DNA of 64,000 bases from NCBI RefSeq assembly GCF_036997615.1, contig NZ_JAWLQA010000003.1; one strand, written 5' to 3'. Shown in pieces: positions 7,032 to 17,600 of the stretch; the stretch's first letter is position 1, and every line of letters begins with the position of its first letter. This DNA is from Brachyspira sp949287565 (lineage in GTDB: Bacteria > Spirochaetota > Brachyspiria > Brachyspirales > Brachyspiraceae). Below the pieces are notes generated by a model. That model saw only the letters and a list, made by a program, of their open reading frames with translations. It made no database searches and had not been told where the DNA came from. The position numbers and the translations under genes were made by a program.

Positions 7032-8759
7032 TCATAATTTTTCTATAATCAAAGATATTCTAGTAAAAAAGTAATTCACATTCCTCAAACTTTCAGCAAT
7101 AAGAAATATTAACTTCTCTCTGGTTTCTCTTTCTCCCCTTTCACACATAAGTATAGTTGTAGAAAGAATAGTTTGAAGTATGCTAGCTCTTTTTTGATAT
7201 TCTTTTACAAGATTCATAGTTTCATTATATAATTCATCTATATTATTCAAATTATTATTTATATTATTGTATGTGTTTGATAAAATATTTCTAAACTCTT
7301 CCAATATATTTTTTAATTCTATATATGCTTTTTTTATATCAGTATCACTATCTTTTTTATATATGCTATTAGCAATATTCAATGCCTTCTCTCTTATATT
7401 ATCAACAGAAAAATTTTCAATACAACCCTCTTCTATAGAATCTATCTTTACAGCTTCTTTAGTAATCCTCTTTATCTTCATATTTGAATATCTATCTCTG
7501 AATTGATTAAAGTATTCCATCTGACTTTCAAACACAAATTCTGTAGGCGGATAATTATCTATATTAGTATTATTTTTTATGGCATTAAAATAGTATGATT
7601 CATAAGTTTTTAATTTATTAGTTTTATTCACCATATATTCATAAGAAAGTGCATGTTTCATATGCCTCTCATAAAAAGGATAGCTATTATCAAATCCTAT
7701 TAATAATACTTCATCTAAACCAATATAATTAGCAAAATCTATCATAGTAGTTGCTACAGTGCTTGAAGTTGTAAGGCATGATAATTTAGTGAAGCCTTGA
7801 ATATATTTTATTATTCCTAAATTTTCAGATGAAGTAAATCTTATAATATCAGAATTTATATTTCTAGGTATTATTTTATTTGCCGCTATATCCATAACTA
7901 AATATGGAAATTCTCTATTCTCATAAACAAAATCTAAAGAATTAAAAAATCCTCCGTCTACAGTAATCACAAAATCAGGAATTATACCATGTTTACATAA
8001 TACACTATAACTAGTATCTACACATATAATAAATAAATTTTCTCTTTCTTTTTTTATATATTCTATGCTATGCTTTAATGTAGGACCAGGACATATAAGT
8101 AATGCTTTGAATCCTTTGAATGCATTTTTGAAATGAATTATATCTGATGATTTATTTATATACTCGCTATTAAATATTATATTTTTAGTCCATATATTTT
8201 CAAAATACATATTAGTAAATATATTGGATATTTCCTTCTCCATTATATTTAATATCTGAGTATAAAATAGATTTGCATTATCCTTTTCTTCTTTGGTAAG
8301 CGATGGAAGAAGAACTAAATTAATACCGTTTATACTTTTATAATCAATTATGCTATTAACATAATTAATACTATCATCTTTATATATAAAAAATATATTA
8401 TTATTATCAGTATTATATATATTGTAATATGAATATTTGAAAACTGCAGCATCCTCTATAACAACTATTATTTTAAGAGTTTTTATAATTTCTTTATTAA
8501 AATACTCATCAATATTTTCAAGAAGATATTTTAAAGTATATCCTAATCCATATCCATATATTATGAGAAGATTTTTATTTTTATTTATATTTTCTAATGC
8601 TCTTTTACATTCATTATTTATATTATATTTACTATGTAAAGCTCTTCCATTTTTAGAAATTATTATAATATTATCTTTATTTTTTTCTATTTTATATGAA
8701 GCGTCCAATTCGCTCTGTTCTTCTTTTAATAAATTATGCAGTTTTACAGATATATTCAT
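7032..8759 (-). CDS. Maf-like motility-associated glycosyltransferase (DUF115 / MptE-like)
   Basis: The 575-residue protein has the DUF115 core in its middle: LLICPGPTLKHSIEYIK, FIICVDTSYSVL, then GIIPDFVITVDGG and later EVLLIGFDNSYPF. This arrangement (a GPS/GPT loop and DxD-like VDGG) is shared by Maf proteins, which in Campylobacter, Helicobacter and spirochaetes transfer nonulosonic acids or related sugars to flagellin. The N-terminal 200 residues form the family's variable domain and the C-terminal 130 are helical. No flagellar gene is adjacent, so the flagellin role is inferred from the family. Confidence 0.75.
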   Translation of the reverse strand: MNISVKLHNLLKEEQSELDASYKIEKNKDNIIIISKNGRALHSKYNINNECKRALENINKNKNLLIIYGYGLGYTLKYLLENIDEYFNKEIIKTLKIIVVIEDAAVFKYSYYNIYNTDNNNIFFIYKDDSINYVNSIIDYKSINGINLVLLPSLTKEEKDNANLFYTQILNIMEKEISNIFTNMYFENIWTKNIIFNSEYINKSSDIIHFKNAFKGFKALLICPGPTLKHSIEYIKKERENLFIICVDTSYSVLCKHGIIPDFVITVDGGFFNSLDFVYENREFPYLVMDIAANKIIPRNINSDIIRFTSSENLGIIKYIQGFTKLSCLTTSSTVATTMIDFANYIGLDEVLLIGFDNSYPFYERHMKHALSYEYMVNKTNKLKTYESYYFNAIKNNTNIDNYPPTEFVFESQMEYFNQFRDRYSNMKIKRITKEAVKIDSIEEGCIENFSVDNIREKALNIANSIYKKDSDTDIKKAYIELKNILEEFRNILSNTYNNINNNLNNIDELYNETMNLVKEYQKRASILQTILSTTILMCERGERETREKLIFLIAESLRNVNYFFTRISLIIEKL

Positions 8760-8881
8760 CTAATTATAATAACAAAAAAAATATAAAAATCAAATATATA
8801 GCAAAATATATAATAAAAAATAATTGACAATATTAATAATTATTATAAATTATAGGGATATAACATTTATGAGGTATTTTT

Positions 8882-9307
8882 ATGTCAACTTCACCATTAG
8901 GATATAATACTAAAACAGGCAAGCCATACAAAGTAATGGTTATAGATGATTCTAGTACTATAAGATTAGCTGAAAAAAAGATATTATTATCAGAAAACTT
9001 TGAAGTAATATTAGAAGCTGACGGTGCTATAGATGCTTTAACAAAACTTAGAGAAGCAGTAGATAAACCGGATATAATAATGATGGATTTTGAAATGCCG
9101 CAGATGAACGGAATTGATTTGTTGAAAAGAATAAGAGCATTAAATATAGACTCCAAAATAATAGTTGTTACTTCTTATGCCAATAAAGGCGTATTGATGG
9201 AATTCTTAAAGTTAAAAGTAGACGGATATGTTGTAAAGCCGGTTCAGCGTCAAACTGTAATGTATCATTTAGCTAAGGTAATAGGAAGAGAAGATTATTT
9301 AAAATAA
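8882..9307 (+). CDS. CheY-like single-domain response regulator
   Basis: The 141-residue protein is a stand-alone receiver domain with a 16-residue N-terminal tail. Acidic pocket Asp22/Asp23 (VIDDSSTIRLA), phospho-acceptor Asp69 (IIMMDFEMP), Thr97 and Lys119 (VVKPV) are all present. No output domain follows, so it probably acts by protein contact, as CheY does at the flagellar motor. GAGG lies shortly before the ATG. No histidine kinase is adjacent. Several chemoreceptors lie 17 kb away, but a direct link is not shown. Confidence 0.9.
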   Translation: MSTSPLGYNTKTGKPYKVMVIDDSSTIRLAEKKILLSENFEVILEADGAIDALTKLREAVDKPDIIMMDFEMPQMNGIDLLKRIRALNIDSKIIVVTSYANKGVLMEFLKLKVDGYVVKPVQRQTVMYHLAKVIGREDYLK

Positions 9308-9445
9308 AATTATTCTATTAAATCTATAGTTTATTTTTTATATAATTAAGAACTGAAAACCAATTTTTCAGAAATAAAAAGATATTACTGCAATAGTATA
9401 GTGTGAATTATATATTTTCTTCTTTATTATAGTATAATTTATATA

Positions 9446-9474
9446 TTGATAATTTTACGATAAAATGTTATAAT
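9446..9474 (+). promoter_or_regulatory. Promoter of gyrA
   Basis: TTGATA (9446-9451), a 17-base spacer and TATAAT (9469-9474), 30 bases before the gyrA ATG at 9505. AAGGA at 9491-9495 is the ribosome binding site. Confidence 0.7.
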
Positions 9475-9504
9475 TGTATGAATATTTTTTAAGGATATAG
9501 ATAT

Positions 9505-12009
9505 ATGGCAGTAAAAAAGAATAAAGAAGATAATTCGGAAGAAAGACAATATTCCACACTGACAAAAGATATCTTGAAAAGAGTAGATCATATTTCAATA
9601 GAAAATGAATTAAGAGAATCTTATCTAACTTATGCTATGAGCGTTATCGTTTCTAGGGCATTGCCTGATGTTAGAGATGGTTTAAAACCTGTTCATAGAA
9701 GAATCCTATATGCAATGTATGATGCTAATCTTACTCATGATAAGCCTTATAAGAAATCGGCGGCTACAGTAGGAGAAGTTTTAGCACGTTATCACCCGCA
9801 TGGTGACTCTGCCGTTTATGGTACTATGGTAAGAATGGCACAGGATTTCTCTATGCGTTACTTACTTGTAGACGGACAAGGAAACTTCGGTTCTATAGAT
9901 GATGACCCGCCTGCAGCAATGCGTTATACTGAAGCTAGAATGACGCGTTTTGCTGAAGAAATGCTTAATGATATAGAAAAAGAAACTGTAAAATTCGTAC
10001 CGAACTTCGATGATTCAAGAACTGAACCTTCTGTACTTCCTGCAACAGTACCTCAGCTTTTAGTTAATGGAAGTATGGGTATTGCTATAGGTATGGCTAC
10101 TAATATGCCTCCTCATAACTTGAAAGAGGTTGTAAATGCTATAGTTTACTATATAGATCATCAGGATGCCGAAATTAAGGACTTGATGCGTTATATACAA
10201 GGTCCTGACTTCCCTACTGCTGGAATTATATACGGTAAAGAGGGAATAAAAGAGGCTTATACTACAGGAAAAGGCAGAATTAAATTAAGAGCTAGACTTG
10301 AAGTAGAAGAAACTAAAAGAGATAGAGAAGCTATAGTAGTAAAAGAACTTCCTTACGGAGTTGTAAAAACTACTTTGCATGAAAAAATAGCCGAATTAGT
10401 TAAACAAGGTAAAATTGAAGGTGTAGCAGATATAAGAGATGAATCAAGCAACAGAGCTGGTATTCGTCTTATAATAGAGCTTAAAAAAGGTGTTGCTACA
10501 CAGATAGTTCTTAATCAATTATGGAAACATACAGATTTAGAAACAACTTTCGGTATAATAAACCTTGCTTTGGTTAATGGCGAGCCTAAAGTTTTAAATT
10601 TAAAAGAACTTATCAAATATTTTGTTGATCATAGAGTTGAAGTAATAACTAGAAGAACAGAATATGATTTGAATCAGGCTAAAGCTAAAGCACATATATT
10701 GGAAGGCTTATTAATAGCACAGGCTAATATCGAAGAAGTTATAAGAATAATAAGAGAAAGTGAAAATACTGATGCTGCTAGAAACACTCTTATGAATAGA
10801 TTTAAACTTTCTGAAAAACAAGCTCAGGCTATACTAGATATGCCTCTCAAACGCTTAACTGCTTTAGAAAAATTAAAAATAGAACAAGAATTACAGCAAT
10901 TAAGAGAATTTATAGCTTATTGTGAAGATTTGCTTGCTCACCCTGAAAAAATACTTGCTGTTATTAAAGATGAACTTAAAAAAATAGCTGAAAAATACGG
11001 CGATGACAGAAGAAGTGAAATAATAGGCAAAACAAATGATACTGAAATAGATGAAGAAGATTTGATACATGATGAAGATGTTGCAGTATCTATCACTACT
11101 CAGGGATTCATTAAAAGAGTACCTGCTTCAAGCTATCGTACTCAAGGCAGAGGCGGCGTAGGTGTTCAAGGCGGAAAATCTCAAGGAGAGCATTATATAG
11201 AACATTTATTTGTTGCTTCTACTAAAGACTATTTATTCATATTTACAGATAGAGGTAAAGCTTTCTGGATGAAAGTTCATGAAATTCCTGCTTTAACTAA
11301 GATATCTCAGGGTAAAAGTATTAAATTTATACTTAACTTAGCACCTGAAGAAAAGATTACAAGCTACTTTACAGTATCCGAATTTGATCCTAAACAATCT
11401 ATAATTATGGTTACTAAAATGGGTACTATAAAGAAAATGGAATTAAAACATCTTGAAAATGCTAAAAAGAGAGGAATACTCGCTTTAACATTAGAAAATA
11501 ATGATGAATTAGTTGCCGTTTCACCTGTACAGACTGGAGATGATTTCATTATGACTACTGCTACAGGACTTGCTTTAAGAATCACTGAAGAGAAAATCAG
11601 AAAAATGGGAAGAGCTGCTGCTGGAGTTAAAGGTATTGCCTTAGATGATGATGATGTTTGTGTATCAGGAAATGCTATACATAAAGGTGAATCATTAATA
11701 GTTATTACAGAAAATGGAATAGGAAAAAGACTTTCTTCAAAACAGTTCAATGTTAAAGGAAGAGGTGGCAAAGGACAGATTTATATCAAGCCGGATAATA
11801 AAACAGGAAATGTTGTCAGCGTAAAAACTGTAGGCGATAAAGATGAAATAATGGTTGTTACTACCGATGACATGACTATAAAAATCAAAGCTGATTCTAT
11901 ACCAGAACTTGGAAGAAATGCTAAGGGTGTAAAAATCGTTAATATTTCTGATGGTGCTAGAGTTAGTGATTTGGCTGTTGTACCTGCTGATAATGAAGAA
12001 AAGAAGTAA
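9505..12009 (+). CDS. gyrA: DNA gyrase subunit A
   Basis: The 834-residue protein is the breakage-reunion subunit of gyrase, which introduces negative supercoils. Catalytic Tyr141 lies in AAMRYTEARM. The quinolone-resistance region reads RYHPHGDSAVYGTMVRM: Ser102 matches E. coli Ser83, but Gly106 replaces the usual Asp/Glu at E. coli position 87. The C-terminal domain starts near residue 535 with beta-pinwheel blades and a GyrA-box-like QGRGGVG, somewhat diverged from QRRGGKG. An acidic linker (DTEIDEEDLIHDEDV) precedes it. gyrB is not in the window. It could in principle be ParC, but the six-bladed C-terminal domain with its box favours GyrA. Confidence 0.93.
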   Translation: MAVKKNKEDNSEERQYSTLTKDILKRVDHISIENELRESYLTYAMSVIVSRALPDVRDGLKPVHRRILYAMYDANLTHDKPYKKSAATVGEVLARYHPHGDSAVYGTMVRMAQDFSMRYLLVDGQGNFGSIDDDPPAAMRYTEARMTRFAEEMLNDIEKETVKFVPNFDDSRTEPSVLPATVPQLLVNGSMGIAIGMATNMPPHNLKEVVNAIVYYIDHQDAEIKDLMRYIQGPDFPTAGIIYGKEGIKEAYTTGKGRIKLRARLEVEETKRDREAIVVKELPYGVVKTTLHEKIAELVKQGKIEGVADIRDESSNRAGIRLIIELKKGVATQIVLNQLWKHTDLETTFGIINLALVNGEPKVLNLKELIKYFVDHRVEVITRRTEYDLNQAKAKAHILEGLLIAQANIEEVIRIIRESENTDAARNTLMNRFKLSEKQAQAILDMPLKRLTALEKLKIEQELQQLREFIAYCEDLLAHPEKILAVIKDELKKIAEKYGDDRRSEIIGKTNDTEIDEEDLIHDEDVAVSITTQGFIKRVPASSYRTQGRGGVGVQGGKSQGEHYIEHLFVASTKDYLFIFTDRGKAFWMKVHEIPALTKISQGKSIKFILNLAPEEKITSYFTVSEFDPKQSIIMVTKMGTIKKMELKHLENAKKRGILALTLENNDELVAVSPVQTGDDFIMTTATGLALRITEEKIRKMGRAAAGVKGIALDDDDVCVSGNAIHKGESLIVITENGIGKRLSSKQFNVKGRGGKGQIYIKPDNKTGNVVSVKTVGDKDEIMVVTTDDMTIKIKADSIPELGRNAKGVKIVNISDGARVSDLAVVPADNEEKK

Positions 12010-12033
12010 TAAATAATTTTATGACTATATATT

Positions 12034-12063
12034 TTAAGCCTATATATTTTTATATAGGCTTAA
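12034..12063 (+). terminator. gyrA terminator
   Basis: A perfect 13-bp stem (TTAAGCCTATATA / TATATAGGCTTAA) with a TTTT loop is followed by seven T residues, 25 bases after the gyrA stop. Confidence 0.9.
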
Positions 12064-12271
12064 TTTTTTTAAAAGTTTGTAATTTTATAAATTTTTATTA
12101 TATTAATAATATAAGGGAATACGTATTCAGAAATATTTGAAATGAAAGTTATTTTATTTCTTAAATCTTTAATTTTGATTAATTACAATTTTTTCTGTTA
12201 AAGAAAAAAATTACTTATTAAATATATAAAAATATAGATAATATTAATATGTTGTTTTTTGGGGTTAAATT

Positions 12272-12622
12272 ATGGATACTATATTAAAACTGCCTTATGA
12301 AGCTGAAATCTTTATAAAGAGTAAATTTCTTAAAGCACAAATACTAGAAATCGAAAAAAGAGAAAATATATTCAAAGTAGAACTCGATAATGAAGTATTT
12401 ATCACATTTGATGAAGACGGCAACTGGATTTCTATCAACAGCCAAAAAAGACTCCCTGAAGCTGTTATACCAGATGTAGTTCAAAATAAAATAAGCAAAT
12501 TAAAAAGATTTGAAACAAAATATCAATACGAAAATTTAGATATTAATGAGATAAGAAGAATCATTAATTCTTATAGGGTAATATTAGATCATTATTTAGA
12601 AATGCATATATACAGCAATTAA
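12272..12622 (+). CDS. Small PepSY-like domain protein
   Basis: The 116-residue protein has no signal peptide. It has two beta-hairpin stretches (KVELDNEVFITFDEDGNW) followed by RLPEAVIPDVVQNKI. This resembles PepSY-like (DUF2874) proteins, in which a strand ending in D-x-x-G-x-W precedes a proline-led helix. Those proteins are normally exported, so the missing signal is odd. The C-terminal 40 residues are helical and Tyr-rich. The start ATG 12272 follows a GGGG tract at 12260-12263. The gene stands alone between gyrA and the convergent ABC gene. Function unknown. Confidence 0.5.
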   Translation: MDTILKLPYEAEIFIKSKFLKAQILEIEKRENIFKVELDNEVFITFDEDGNWISINSQKRLPEAVIPDVVQNKISKLKRFETKYQYENLDINEIRRIINSYRVILDHYLEMHIYSN

Positions 12623-12623
12623 A

Positions 12624-13298
12624 TCATTTCAAACAGCGAACTATTTTACCGTTAGACATTTCATAAACATTATTAGCATAGGCTGCTATATTATGGGCAT
12701 GTGTAACCATAATTATAGTAGTTCCTTGTTTATTTAATGTTGTAAGTATTTCCATCAAAGTTTTTGTAGTTGCAGGATCAAGATCGCTTGTAGGTTCATC
12801 AGCTATTAAGCATTTACATCCATAAGCTAATGCTCTTAGTATAGCAACCTTTTTCATCTCTCCGCCTGATAGATTAGATGCTTTAGAATATGTTTTATCT
12901 TTAAGAGCAAATAATTCTATATTTTCTTTAGTTTGATTTATTTTTTCTTCTGTAATTTTATGTTTGAAAGCTAAAGGCATTAATATATTATCTATAACGC
13001 TTATAGTAGGTATAATCACAGGATACTGAAATATATAAGAAAAATACTCTCTTCTAAAACTAGCAAGAACATCTTCACTAGCTCCATTCAATTTGAAAGA
13101 GTCATAATATATAGTTCCGCTTGTAGGTTTAAGTATACCGCCTATAATACTTAACAATGTACTTTTACCGCTTCCTGTATGTCCTACAAAACTTATAAAA
13201 TCACCTTGATTGATATCTAAACTAATATCTTCACAGGCATTAAATTGATTAACTCCCAAAGGGAAAACCTTTGATACATTTATTATTTTTATATTCAT
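12624..13298 (-). CDS. LolD/FtsE-like ABC transporter ATP-binding protein
   Basis: The 224-residue ATPase has Walker A GHTGSGKST, a Q-loop (FQYPVII), signature LSGGEMKKVAI, Walker B CLIADEPTSDLDP and the H-loop His in VTHAHN. Sequence style matches the LolD/MacB/FtsE group, whose partners are FtsX-like permeases that act mechanically on envelope components. Its start overlaps the stop of the upstream membrane gene by 4 bases (ATGA), so the two are coupled. It is convergent with the PepSY-like gene, only 1 base apart. Confidence 0.9.
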   Translation of the reverse strand: MNIKIINVSKVFPLGVNQFNACEDISLDINQGDFISFVGHTGSGKSTLLSIIGGILKPTSGTIYYDSFKLNGASEDVLASFRREYFSYIFQYPVIIPTISVIDNILMPLAFKHKITEEKINQTKENIELFALKDKTYSKASNLSGGEMKKVAILRALAYGCKCLIADEPTSDLDPATTKTLMEILTTLNKQGTTIIMVTHAHNIAAYANNVYEMSNGKIVRCLK

Positions 13299-13858
13299 AG
13301 TGTTCCCCTCAAATCATCATAAGGATCTTTGTGTAAAAGTATAGAGTTAGAAATAAAAGCTCCTATCATAAAACCTACTATTAGCACAGCATTAGCTAAT
13401 AATACCACATAAGCACCATTTATTACATCAGAAAATTCTATTAAAGTTAATATATACGAACTATATCTTAAATATAATATAAGCATTTCTATAATACAAA
13501 TTAAAAATGATACTAAAGGATATAAAAGGCTTATTAATATTGCTAATTTTCTTATAGCTAATTTAGTAGCTCCGAATATACGCAAAGTAGAAAACATTCT
13601 GCTGTTTTTGGAAAATATATATGAACTGGATATTGCAGAATATAGTACCCCTATTATAAATATTCCTATAAATAAAGCATATATAGAAAACTCTCTAAAG
13701 AAAGGTATATTTTCATTTAATAATATTTCATATTTCCATACCAAACTGAATATAGAAGTTACAGCCATAAGCTGAGATAATGAAATAAATATTATTATTG
13801 AAAAAACAATACTTCCTTTAATAAGTTTTGAAGCATATCCTATAGTTGAATTATACAC
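13295..13858 (-). CDS. Short FtsX-like ABC permease
   Basis: The 187-residue membrane protein has four hydrophobic segments (about 15-40, 57-79, 103-128 and 147-172). The cytoplasmic loop after the second one reads SRMFSTLRIFGATKLAIRKL, matching the FtsX/MacB loop (R..E...LR..GA) that contacts the ATPase. The region between segments 1 and 2, normally a large periplasmic domain, is only about 15 residues. Its partner is the overlapping ATPase gene. It could be a reduced permease or the remnant of a larger one, but the reading frame is intact. Confidence 0.65.
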   Translation of the reverse strand: MYNSTIGYASKLIKGSIVFSIIIFISLSQLMAVTSIFSLVWKYEILLNENIPFFREFSIYALFIGIFIIGVLYSAISSSYIFSKNSRMFSTLRIFGATKLAIRKLAILISLLYPLVSFLICIIEMLILYLRYSSYILTLIEFSDVINGAYVVLLANAVLIVGFMIGAFISNSILLHKDPYDDLRGTL

Positions 13859-13987
13859 AATAAAAACCTTTTATTTTTTTAACCTATTAGTAGTATCTTT
13901 GTAAAATATAATACAGGTACTTCTAAATTCAATATCGATATTATTCATAATTACTTAAGCAAATTATTTTTTCTTACTAATTAGTAA

Positions 13988-14512
13988 TTATCTTAATGTT
14001 CCGAATTCTATTGTGTTAAAATTATCTACTTCTTCTATAAAAGGTATAGGATATTCGGACATATCTTTACCTTCTCTTAAAGTATTGTATATAGTCAAAT
14101 TATTTTTCTTCCAATCTGATAATCTTTTTTTGTATTCTTTTGTATATCCTGTTGTCATTTCTAATCTTCCATTATTCAATATAAAACCTACAAACATATC
14201 TACTTTATCATTAGGTATAGAATTTCTTACATCATGAGCAACATAACTCAAAGGCATTTTCTCATAATAATAAGCATTAGTGGCACTTTCTGCATACAAA
14301 AATATTCCGGTACCTCTTTTCATACCATTTACTTTATATTCAACATTTCCATTTTCTTTAAATGTATATAAATATCCATTAGGAGCTAATACACTTTTTC
14401 CTTTAACCGCTTTTATCCACACACTATTGTATTTACTTTGAGCAACTTTAACATTAGACGCACAAGATGTTATAGTAAATAACAATATCACTATACTATA
14501 GAATTTCAACAT
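13988..14512 (-). CDS. Predicted lipoprotein of unknown function
   Basis: The 174-residue product begins with a lipoprotein signal (MLKFYSIVILLFTITSC; Cys17 is the likely lipidated residue). The mature part has a beta-rich stretch with GYLYTFKENGNVEYKVNG, like small lipocalin-type lipid-anchored proteins, and ends in NFNTIEFGTLR. I do not recognise a family. It stands alone on the minus strand between the ABC genes and the divergent mfd. The 174-base spacer to mfd shows no clear promoter. Confidence 0.6.
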   Translation of the reverse strand: MLKFYSIVILLFTITSCASNVKVAQSKYNSVWIKAVKGKSVLAPNGYLYTFKENGNVEYKVNGMKRGTGIFLYAESATNAYYYEKMPLSYVAHDVRNSIPNDKVDMFVGFILNNGRLEMTTGYTKEYKKRLSDWKKNNLTIYNTLREGKDMSEYPIPFIEEVDNFNTIEFGTLR

Positions 14513-14686
14513 AAGAATCCTTAATAAAATATTTTCTATATTCTCGGCATCAAAATTAATTATTATATAAAATTATATTTATAGTAATTTTTAACAGTCT
14601 TTTTATTATATACTATTGCTATTTAATAAAATAATATTTATTATATATGAACATTTTTAATACCTTATATAAACGGTAAAAGTAAT

Positions 14687-17600
14687 ATGCATAATAATGA
14701 ATCAATATATACTGAATTAATAGAAAGATTTTCAAAAAGCGAAGAATTTTTAAATTTTGATATAAAAACTGCCAAAAGTTTAACAGGACTTAAAGACGGA
14801 AGTGATTCTTTATTTTTTGCATCTCTTTTTAATAATAATGAAGAAAGTATTTTAATAATAAAAGAAAATGAAAGCGATGCTATGCTTTTAAACCAATCTT
14901 TAAATTTTTATAATATACCTAATTATTATTTCCCTGATTATGATACTGTTCCTTTTACCAAAATGTCACCTGTCACTGATATAGCACAGGATAGAATAAA
15001 TATTTTATATAAATTAATAAATAAAGAAAAATGTATAATAATAACAACTATAAATGCTGTAACTAGAAAATTACCAAATAGAAATGATTTGAAAAAATTG
15101 CCTATATATTTAAATGTAGGCGATAAATTAGATTTGGATAATTTAAGATTAACATTATATGATTTAGGATATGTTATAGAGAGAGAAGTTGCTGAAAAAG
15201 GCACTGCTTCTGTGAGAGGAAGTATAGTAGATGTATTTTCTGTAGAATATGATAATCCTGTTAGAATAGAATTATTTGATGAGGAAATAGAAAGTATAAG
15301 ATTATTCAATATAGAGGACGGAAGATCTTTCAAAAGCGTAGAAAATATAATTATTTATCCCGTTAGAGAAGCTATTTACAGTGATTCGGCGGTAAATGAA
15401 TTTTTAAATAATAATGAAATAGAAGATGAACTAAAAGACAATATAACAAAAAGAAAGTATTTCGCCGGAAGTGAAAATTTACTGCCTATTTTTTATAACG
15501 ATTTAGAAACTATATTTGATTATTTTGATTATGGATATATATTCATTGATGATGCTTTAAAATTAAAAAATAAGCTAATAACTATTATAGATACTATAAA
15601 AGAAAATTTTAATGATATAGATAATATGTTTACTATAATAGAAGATATTTATAAACTTTATATTGATAATAATTATTTTTCTGAAATAGCAAAAAAGTCA
15701 ATAAATATATCACCTTTCATAACGGACATAGATATATATAAATTTCATTTTGAAGAAGGTGTTTCTTTTAAATCTAGATTAACAGATTTTCTTGATTATG
15801 TTAAAGAATATAGAGAGAAAGATTATTTAATTATACTCTCTACAGGACATCATGATCAGGCATTGAGATTTTATAAGATAATGCAGGATTTATCGCCTAC
15901 TATCATAACTGAAAATGAAATAGAAAATAATAATGAAGAAAAAAATTCTGAATATAAAGAAATAAACAATAATGATAATTTAGAAAATTCTGAAAATAAT
16001 GAAGATAATAAAGAAATAATTCTTGAGGATACTAATAAAAAAGAAGAAATAATAAAAGATTATTCAAAAAATGAAAATAATTTTTATATAATAACAACTC
16101 AGGCATCATCAGGCTTCATAAAGAATGATATAAAAACAATATTTATAGCAGATTGGGAAGTATTTGGAAGAAAAAGAAAAAAGGTAAGAAAGATACCTAA
16201 AGTTAATAAAAACTTAATAGAAACATTTGTAGATTTGAATGTCGGAGATTATGCTGTTCATGTTAATTATGGCATAGGAAAGTATTTAGGACTTACAAGA
16301 AAAATGTCCAATGGTAAAGAAAAAGATTATATCACATTGGAATATGCCAAAGGAGATAAACTTTATATACCTGTAGAGCAAATGAACTTCGTACAGAAAT
16401 ATATATCAGGACATGGAGAAGCCCCAAAATTAACACAGTTAGGCGGAAGTGCTTGGGATAAAATAAAGAGCAAGGCAAGAGAAGATGCATTAGCTACTGC
16501 AAGGGAATTAATAAAACTTTATGCTATAAGATCCAATATCAGAGGAAATGTTTATGGGCCTGACACTCAATGGCAGGACGATTTTGAAGCTTCATTTCGT
16601 TATGAGGAAACAGTTGATCAGTTAAGGGCTATAAATGATATAAAAGATGATATGGAAAGCGGCAAGATGATGGATAGGCTTGTATGCGGCGATGTTGGAT
16701 TTGGAAAAACAGAGGTGGCATTCAGAGCTGTATTTAAAGCTATAATTGCAGGAAAACAATGTGCTATACTCTGCCCTACTACAATATTATCACAGCAGCA
16801 TTATAATAACGCTAAAAAAAGATTTGAAGACTTCCCTATTAGAATAGAAGTTTTAAATAGATTCGTTACAAGCAAACAAGCAAAGAAGAATAAAGAATTA
16901 TTAAAAACTGGTTCATGTGATTTAATAGTCGGAACTCATATGCTTTTATCAAAAGATGTAGAGTTTAAAAATCTAGGGCTTATAGTTATAGACGAAGAGC
17001 AGAGATTCGGAGTTAAACATAAAGAGGCATTAAAAAAATTAAGATTAGAAACTGATGTTCTTACTCTTTCAGCTACTCCTATACCTAGAACTTTAAATAT
17101 GGCTTTAACAGGAATAAGAGATATAAGCATAATAGAAACTCCTCCATTAAACAGAATACCTGTAAAAACTTTTGTTACAGAATTCACAGAAGATGCTGTT
17201 GTAAATGCCATAGAAAGAGAATTGAAAAGAGACGGACAAGTATTCTATCTTTATAACAGAATAGATACTATAGAATCATTCGCACTTATGATAAAAAAAC
17301 TTTGTCCTAAAGCAAGAATATGCGTTGCCCATGGAAGAATGACAGGGCATCAGCTTGAAAAAATAATGGGCGATTTTATCAATCATAAATATGATATATT
17401 AGTTTCTACTACAATAATAGAAAACGGAATAGATATACCTAATGCGAACACTATACTAATAGATAATGCAAATAAATTAGGATTATCCGAGCTTTATCAA
17501 TTAAGAGGAAGAGTGGGAAGAAGCGACAGAGAGGCTTATGCTTATATGTTTTATCCTAGCGATTTAGCATTAACAGAAGTTGCATATAAAAGACTTGAAG

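Noticed and set aside
11364..11771. 135-codon antisense frame inside gyrA
   Set aside because: It is a shadow of the gyrA C-terminal domain with no independent start signal.
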